Assembly (NCBI GenBank): GCA_964402115.1
Contig: CAYOBW010000275.1
Span: 1-9,976, forward strand
Reading direction: 5' to 3'
DNA: 9,976 bases
Origin: CAYOBW01 sp964402115
GTDB lineage: Bacteria > Verrucomicrobiota > Kiritimatiellia > UBA8416 > CAYOBW01
Positions 6,718 through 9,976 of the stretch are shown here, piece by piece. A program made the position numbers and the translations under genes. The notes under the pieces were generated by a model. It was not told the origin of the DNA. It worked only from the letters and a program-made list of their open reading frames with translations, and ran no database searches. Positions within the stretch are counted from its first letter, which is position 1; each line of letters opens with the position of its first letter.

Positions 6718-7836
6718 ATGATCACGACAACCAACTCGACCGTGCGGCCGGTGGCGTGGGCCGTATTTGCGGCGTCGGTCTTGGCCTGCGTTGCATTCTG
6801 CGGCGCAGCCGAGGAGGACTCGCGGTGGGTGCATCCGCTGTGCCTGCCGCTGGCCGTCGACAGCAACGGCCCGTTTGTGGAATTGGCCGATGGGAGCCTG
6901 ATGACCATCGACGCGCAGGGGGTTCGCCTCAGCCAGGACGACGGCAAGACCTGGTCCGAAGCGCAGAGAGTTTGCGAGGGTTTAGATGGCTTGCGTGACG
7001 GCCGCGAGCCGGCATCGTCGGCAATCGTGCGGACGCGAGGCGGCTCGCTGGTCATCGTGTATCTGGATTCCACCAGCTACAACTTCAGTTGGGACCGAAC
7101 GATCGATCAGCCGAAAGACGACTGCCGGCTGGAGATCTGGGCAATCCGCAGCCTGGACGGCGGCAAGACCTGGATCGACCGGCAACGGATCCTCGATGGC
7201 TACAATCCCAACTTCTTCGGTTTCATCCAAACCCGCGGCGGCAGACTGGTTGCCACGGTCCCGCACCTGGTATCCGACCCGGGCCGCTACGTGGCCTGCT
7301 CGCTGACCTCAGACGACGACGGAAAGACGTGGACGCGGAGCAATTTGGTCGACCTGGGCGGCCACGGAGATCACTCGGGTGCGATGGAGCCCACCGTGGC
7401 CGAACTGAGCGACGGCCGCCTCTTGATGCTGATTCGCACCCATTGGGGCCGATTCTGGGAGGCGCTGTCCGACGACGGCGGGCTGTCATGGCGCACCGTC
7501 CAGCCGAGTCAGATCGAGTCGACCAGCGCGCCGGGCTTCTTGCTCAAGCTGCAAAGCGGTCGGCTGGCTCTCGTCTCGAACGACAAGGCCGGGCGTGCCA
7601 ATCTGCTGTTGGTTTTTTCTGAAGACGACGGCAAGACATGGACGAAGCCGGTCGTCCTTGCCTCCCAGAAGGATGGCCAGTTGAGTTATCCGTACTGCTT
7701 GGAGCGGCGTCCCGGCGAGCTGTGGGTCATCGCCGGCTTTGCATTCAAAAAGGGCTGGCAGGAGCCGGTACCGCTAAGGCTGAAGATTACCGAGGACCAG
7801 TTTCTGAGCGAGGCCAAGAAAGGCTCTCGCGGATAA
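6718..7836 (+). CDS. Secreted Asp-box (BNR) beta-propeller, sialidase-family-like
   Basis: This is a 372-residue exported protein with the sialidase fold. A signal peptide spans about residues 1-31 (PVAWAVFAASVLACVAFCGAA). Five Asp boxes of the S-x-D-x-G-x-[TS]-W type start at residues 72 (SQDDGKTW), 145 (SLDGGKTW), 198 (SDDDGKTW), 251 (SDDGGLSW) and 301 (SEDDGKTW), as in a six-bladed propeller. Segments that align by eye with sialidase active-site regions are MEPTVAEL (E224), LIRTHWG (R240) and LSYPYCLE (Y324). I do not see the N-terminal F/YRIP arginine motif of true sialidases. It may therefore act on another acidic or neutral sugar, or not be an enzyme. It starts 145 bases after gene 2, past the palindrome, and is followed 96 bases later by gene 4 with no visible terminator, so the two may be co-transcribed. 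Confidence 0.88.
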   Translation: MITTTNSTVRPVAWAVFAASVLACVAFCGAAEEDSRWVHPLCLPLAVDSNGPFVELADGSLMTIDAQGVRLSQDDGKTWSEAQRVCEGLDGLRDGREPASSAIVRTRGGSLVIVYLDSTSYNFSWDRTIDQPKDDCRLEIWAIRSLDGGKTWIDRQRILDGYNPNFFGFIQTRGGRLVATVPHLVSDPGRYVACSLTSDDDGKTWTRSNLVDLGGHGDHSGAMEPTVAELSDGRLLMLIRTHWGRFWEALSDDGGLSWRTVQPSQIESTSAPGFLLKLQSGRLALVSNDKAGRANLLLVFSEDDGKTWTKPVVLASQKDGQLSYPYCLERRPGELWVIAGFAFKKGWQEPVPLRLKITEDQFLSEAKKGSRG

Positions 7837-7919
7837 GGAAGGAGCGTTCTGCGCAGATGTTCTGCACCTCGCTGGGTCGCTGGACGATGAGAGACCGGGC
7901 GTGGCGGATCCTTGACGCA

Positions 7920-7925
7920 AGGGGA
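7920..7925 (+). promoter_or_regulatory. Shine-Dalgarno AGGGGA that fixes the gene 4 start at ATG 7933
   Basis: AGGGGA lies seven bases before the ATG at 7933, and places the Tat motif at the usual distance from the N-terminus. The alternative TTG at 7912 has no such signal. Confidence 0.6.
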
Positions 7926-7932
7926 CTCTCGA

Positions 7933-9624
7933 ATGGACCAACCACGGCCCAAGCTCGCACGCCGGAACTTCCTGAAGGCGATGTCCGTAGGTTGCGGGGG
8001 AGTGCTGGCCTGCCCCGCGTTGGCAGTTTCCGACGATGACAGCGAGATTGAACTCTCTGCGGAACACCAAAGGGCGGTCAATCGCCGGCGGCGGATCGTC
8101 GTCCAGTACGATTGCCACGGCCAGTTGGGTCTCGATTTTGAGCAGTGGATTGGGTACCGGTTCAGTTACGCCGATCAACCGGGAACTCAAATCGACGCCC
8201 TCTGGTGGGATCTCGGTCGGCTGGGAAACGTGGTCTATCCCAGCAAGCTCCTCAACCCGTTCGAAAACCACGACGGATTCAAGACGTGGCGCGACCAGGA
8301 CATCGACCTGGTGGGGCGTCTGGTGAAGGAAACCAAGCAGAGGAATCTGGAGTGTTTCTGGCACCATCGGGTGAGCGAAGTGGACCTGAGCCGCGATGGC
8401 AAGGGGGCTGCCTGGAAGGATCCGCCCGACCCGTTGAAGCAGGCACATCCCGATTGGACGCTGAAGTGCTGGTGGCCGCACGGCCTGTGGGACTTCAGCA
8501 TCTCCGAGGTGCGACAGCTCACGGTTGAATCGCTCCGCGAAGTCGCCGAGCGATATGATTTCGATGGCATCCAGCTCGATTTCGCCCGGCATGTCCCCTG
8601 CCTCCCGCTCGGACGTCAGTGGGACCTTCGCCATCACGTGACCGATTTGGTTCGGAGCGTGCGGCGAATGCTCTTGGAGGTGGAACGTAAACGCGGACGG
8701 CCCTTTTTGCTAGCGGTCAAGGTTCCGCAGAACCTGAATGGCTGCCGCATCGATGGCTTCGACGTCGAGCTCTGGGCCGCCGAAAACTTGGTGGACATCT
8801 TCACGCTTGGCTCGCGGTCGATGGATGTCGACCTCGCCGCCTTTCGCCGCATCACGGCCGGCCGCACCATCAAGCTCCAGCCGTGCTTTGACGATCACCA
8901 TACGACCGACGGCTACCGTTACGCGCCGATCGAGGTGCTGCGCGGCGTCTTTGCCAATTGGTGGCAGCAAGGGGCCGACAGCGTGTGCACGTTCAACTGG
9001 TCGAACGCCCCGCCCGAGGTGCAACGCCAACTCGGCGACGATTACCTCCCCGGCCCCCACTCGCATCAACAGGCCTATCAGGAGGTCGGCAGCCCCGACA
9101 CGCTGCGGTTCAAGGACAAGGTCTTTTCCGTCGAGCGCCGCGGAGGCTATCCCTGGGCGGAAGGATATTTCAATCGCAACGACGATGCTCCGCTCCCGGC
9201 CAATCTCGCCCAAGATGGCCAATCCACGGAACTTCGGCTCCGCATCAGCGACGATCTCCCGGCGTGCATGGCCCGAGTCCAGCGCGTACTGCTGCGGGTG
9301 GTACTGTTCGGTGCGAGGGACGACGAAGTCGTGGATGCGGAGTTCAGCGGCAATTCGCTTCCGGTCCTGGCCCGCGATCCGAACTGGAAGGATGCGCAGA
9401 TCTTCTCACCCCGGCCGCAGCCCGCCTCCGGCGGAAGCGGACAGTACCAGGTGAATCCCAGCCAGCACCTGCTGCGTCTGGATTTTGCCGTCAACCCGCG
9501 CGAGTGCCTGCAGGGCGAGAACATCGTTCAACTCCGCCTTGCCGGTCGGTCCAACGATCCCGCCGCAGGCCAAGTCGCCCTGGAGAAACTGGAACTGCAC
9601 GTGCAGTACGCCAAACCACGTTGA
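7933..9624 (+). CDS. Tat-exported TIM-barrel glycoside-hydrolase-like protein
   Basis: This 563-residue protein is probably a periplasmic polysaccharide hydrolase. Residues 1-31 are a Tat signal peptide: twin arginine R10-R11 in ARRNFLK, then a Gly/Ala/Leu core ending CPALA. Residues about 50-390 resemble the TIM barrel of GHL10/DUF187-type putative glycoside hydrolases. A strand end at 208-217, YDFDGIQLDF, carries acidic residues D209, D211 and D216 in the YD.DGI.LD pattern of that group, followed by R/H residues (ARH). Further strand-like segments are FLLAVKVP, VDIFTLGSRS and GADSVCTFNW. Residues about 404-560 form a separate beta-rich domain, possibly carbohydrate binding. The Tat route suggests folding before export. 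Function within the barrel superfamily is inferred; substrate and exact family are not assignable by eye. Confidence 0.85.
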   Translation: MDQPRPKLARRNFLKAMSVGCGGVLACPALAVSDDDSEIELSAEHQRAVNRRRRIVVQYDCHGQLGLDFEQWIGYRFSYADQPGTQIDALWWDLGRLGNVVYPSKLLNPFENHDGFKTWRDQDIDLVGRLVKETKQRNLECFWHHRVSEVDLSRDGKGAAWKDPPDPLKQAHPDWTLKCWWPHGLWDFSISEVRQLTVESLREVAERYDFDGIQLDFARHVPCLPLGRQWDLRHHVTDLVRSVRRMLLEVERKRGRPFLLAVKVPQNLNGCRIDGFDVELWAAENLVDIFTLGSRSMDVDLAAFRRITAGRTIKLQPCFDDHHTTDGYRYAPIEVLRGVFANWWQQGADSVCTFNWSNAPPEVQRQLGDDYLPGPHSHQQAYQEVGSPDTLRFKDKVFSVERRGGYPWAEGYFNRNDDAPLPANLAQDGQSTELRLRISDDLPACMARVQRVLLRVVLFGARDDEVVDAEFSGNSLPVLARDPNWKDAQIFSPRPQPASGGSGQYQVNPSQHLLRLDFAVNPRECLQGENIVQLRLAGRSNDPAAGQVALEKLELHVQYAKPR

Positions 9625-9976
9625 TCGCGACCTGCGGTCTGTTCCAACGCCACCTCCCGGATCGGAAAAGATTAAGAGTCGAAACCCGGAAAAGGAGCCC
9701 GGACTCGAGGGCGAACGCGCAGAGAAACCAGCGAACTCGGTTCGCCAGAAAACGGCCGCCACTGCGGACAGGCATCGCGCCGCAGCTCCTCCCGCGAAGC
9801 GGCTTAGTTCAACGACCATCGTCACCGGGCCGCGCCGGATGACGCTTCCATTTTTCCAGGACCGGATCGCGGCTCCGATGCACGATATTGTCCTCGAACA
9901 GCGAGCGACCTTCACACTTCAAGGTGTTTCCAGCGGGGCGACTTCCACCAGTTCACAACGTCAATTTCTGGGACGC
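9625..9976. other. Right-end region without an assignable gene
   Basis: No gene in these 352 bases is convincing. On the plus strand one frame stays open from the end of gene 4 to the window edge. It has an ATG at 9838 starting MTLPFFQDRIAAPMHDIVLE, but no Shine-Dalgarno. On the minus strand a 37-codon ORF from a TTG at 9922 to a TGA at 9811-9809 reads LKCEGRSLFEDNIVHRSRDP and then VLEKWKRHPARPG, which has a protein-like composition, but an in-frame TGA (9955-9953) lies just upstream. These two overlap and at most one is real. I see no terminator stem with a T run. Confidence 0.4.

Noticed and set aside
7857..8039. ATG at 7857 after GGAAGGAG as a small gene between genes 3 and 4
   Set aside because: The spacing of 12 bases is long, and most of the frame overlaps the Tat signal region of gene 4 out of frame, giving an Arg-rich shadow translation.
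1..9976. CRISPR array, tRNA or rRNA genes, insertion-sequence ends
   Set aside because: I found no regularly spaced direct repeats, no tRNA-like cloverleaf or rRNA motifs, and no transposase gene with terminal inverted repeats in the window. The two palindromic repeats are not flanked by visible target duplications.

Overview
The window looks like a GC-rich chromosomal piece of a planctomycete, or a close relative in the PVC group. This rests on long secreted right-handed beta-helix proteins, Tat-exported TIM-barrel hydrolases, weakly organised operons and an Rpn-family nuclease, a combination common in Pirellulales-type genomes. It is inference from protein style, because no marker gene is present.

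Layout. Positions 1-178 (minus strand) hold the N-terminal end of an Rpn-family recombination-promoting nuclease/putative transposase. It runs off the left edge and has a TATAAT box so close to its ATG that the transcript may be leaderless. Positions 179-636 hold no intact large gene. They do contain a frameshifted C-terminal remnant that resembles a DUF433-type antitoxin (338-513). Its stop overlaps the ATG of a 38-codon hydrophobic small ORF (510-626), which ends 10 bases before gene 1. Four large plus-strand genes follow. Gene 1 (637-4155) is a 1172-residue secreted protein with two LamG-like domains, a NEW3/CARDB-like domain, a beta-helix, a PKD-like domain and a C-terminal beta-sandwich. 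Positions 4156-4484 carry an orphan Tat signal peptide with no protein behind it. Gene 2 (4485-6572) is a secreted beta-helix protein of the GH141-like type. An unusual nested 20-bp perfect palindrome (6639-6680) separates it from gene 3 (6718-7836), a secreted Asp-box beta-propeller of the sialidase type. Gene 4 (7933-9624) is a Tat-exported TIM-barrel glycoside-hydrolase-like protein. The last 352 bases (9625-9976) have no gene I can name.

How it fits together. All four large products carry export signals (three Sec, one Tat) and all have folds used for binding or cutting polysaccharides. The likely reading is a small glycan-degradation locus of co-oriented genes, without the SusC/SusD pair that marks Bacteroidetes loci and without a regulator or sulfatase in view. 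Strong Shine-Dalgarno sequences move three of the four starts downstream of the longest possible ORF. Two palindromic repeats of the dispersed-repeat type are present: one between genes 2 and 3, and one inside gene 1, where it is translated as an interdomain linker.
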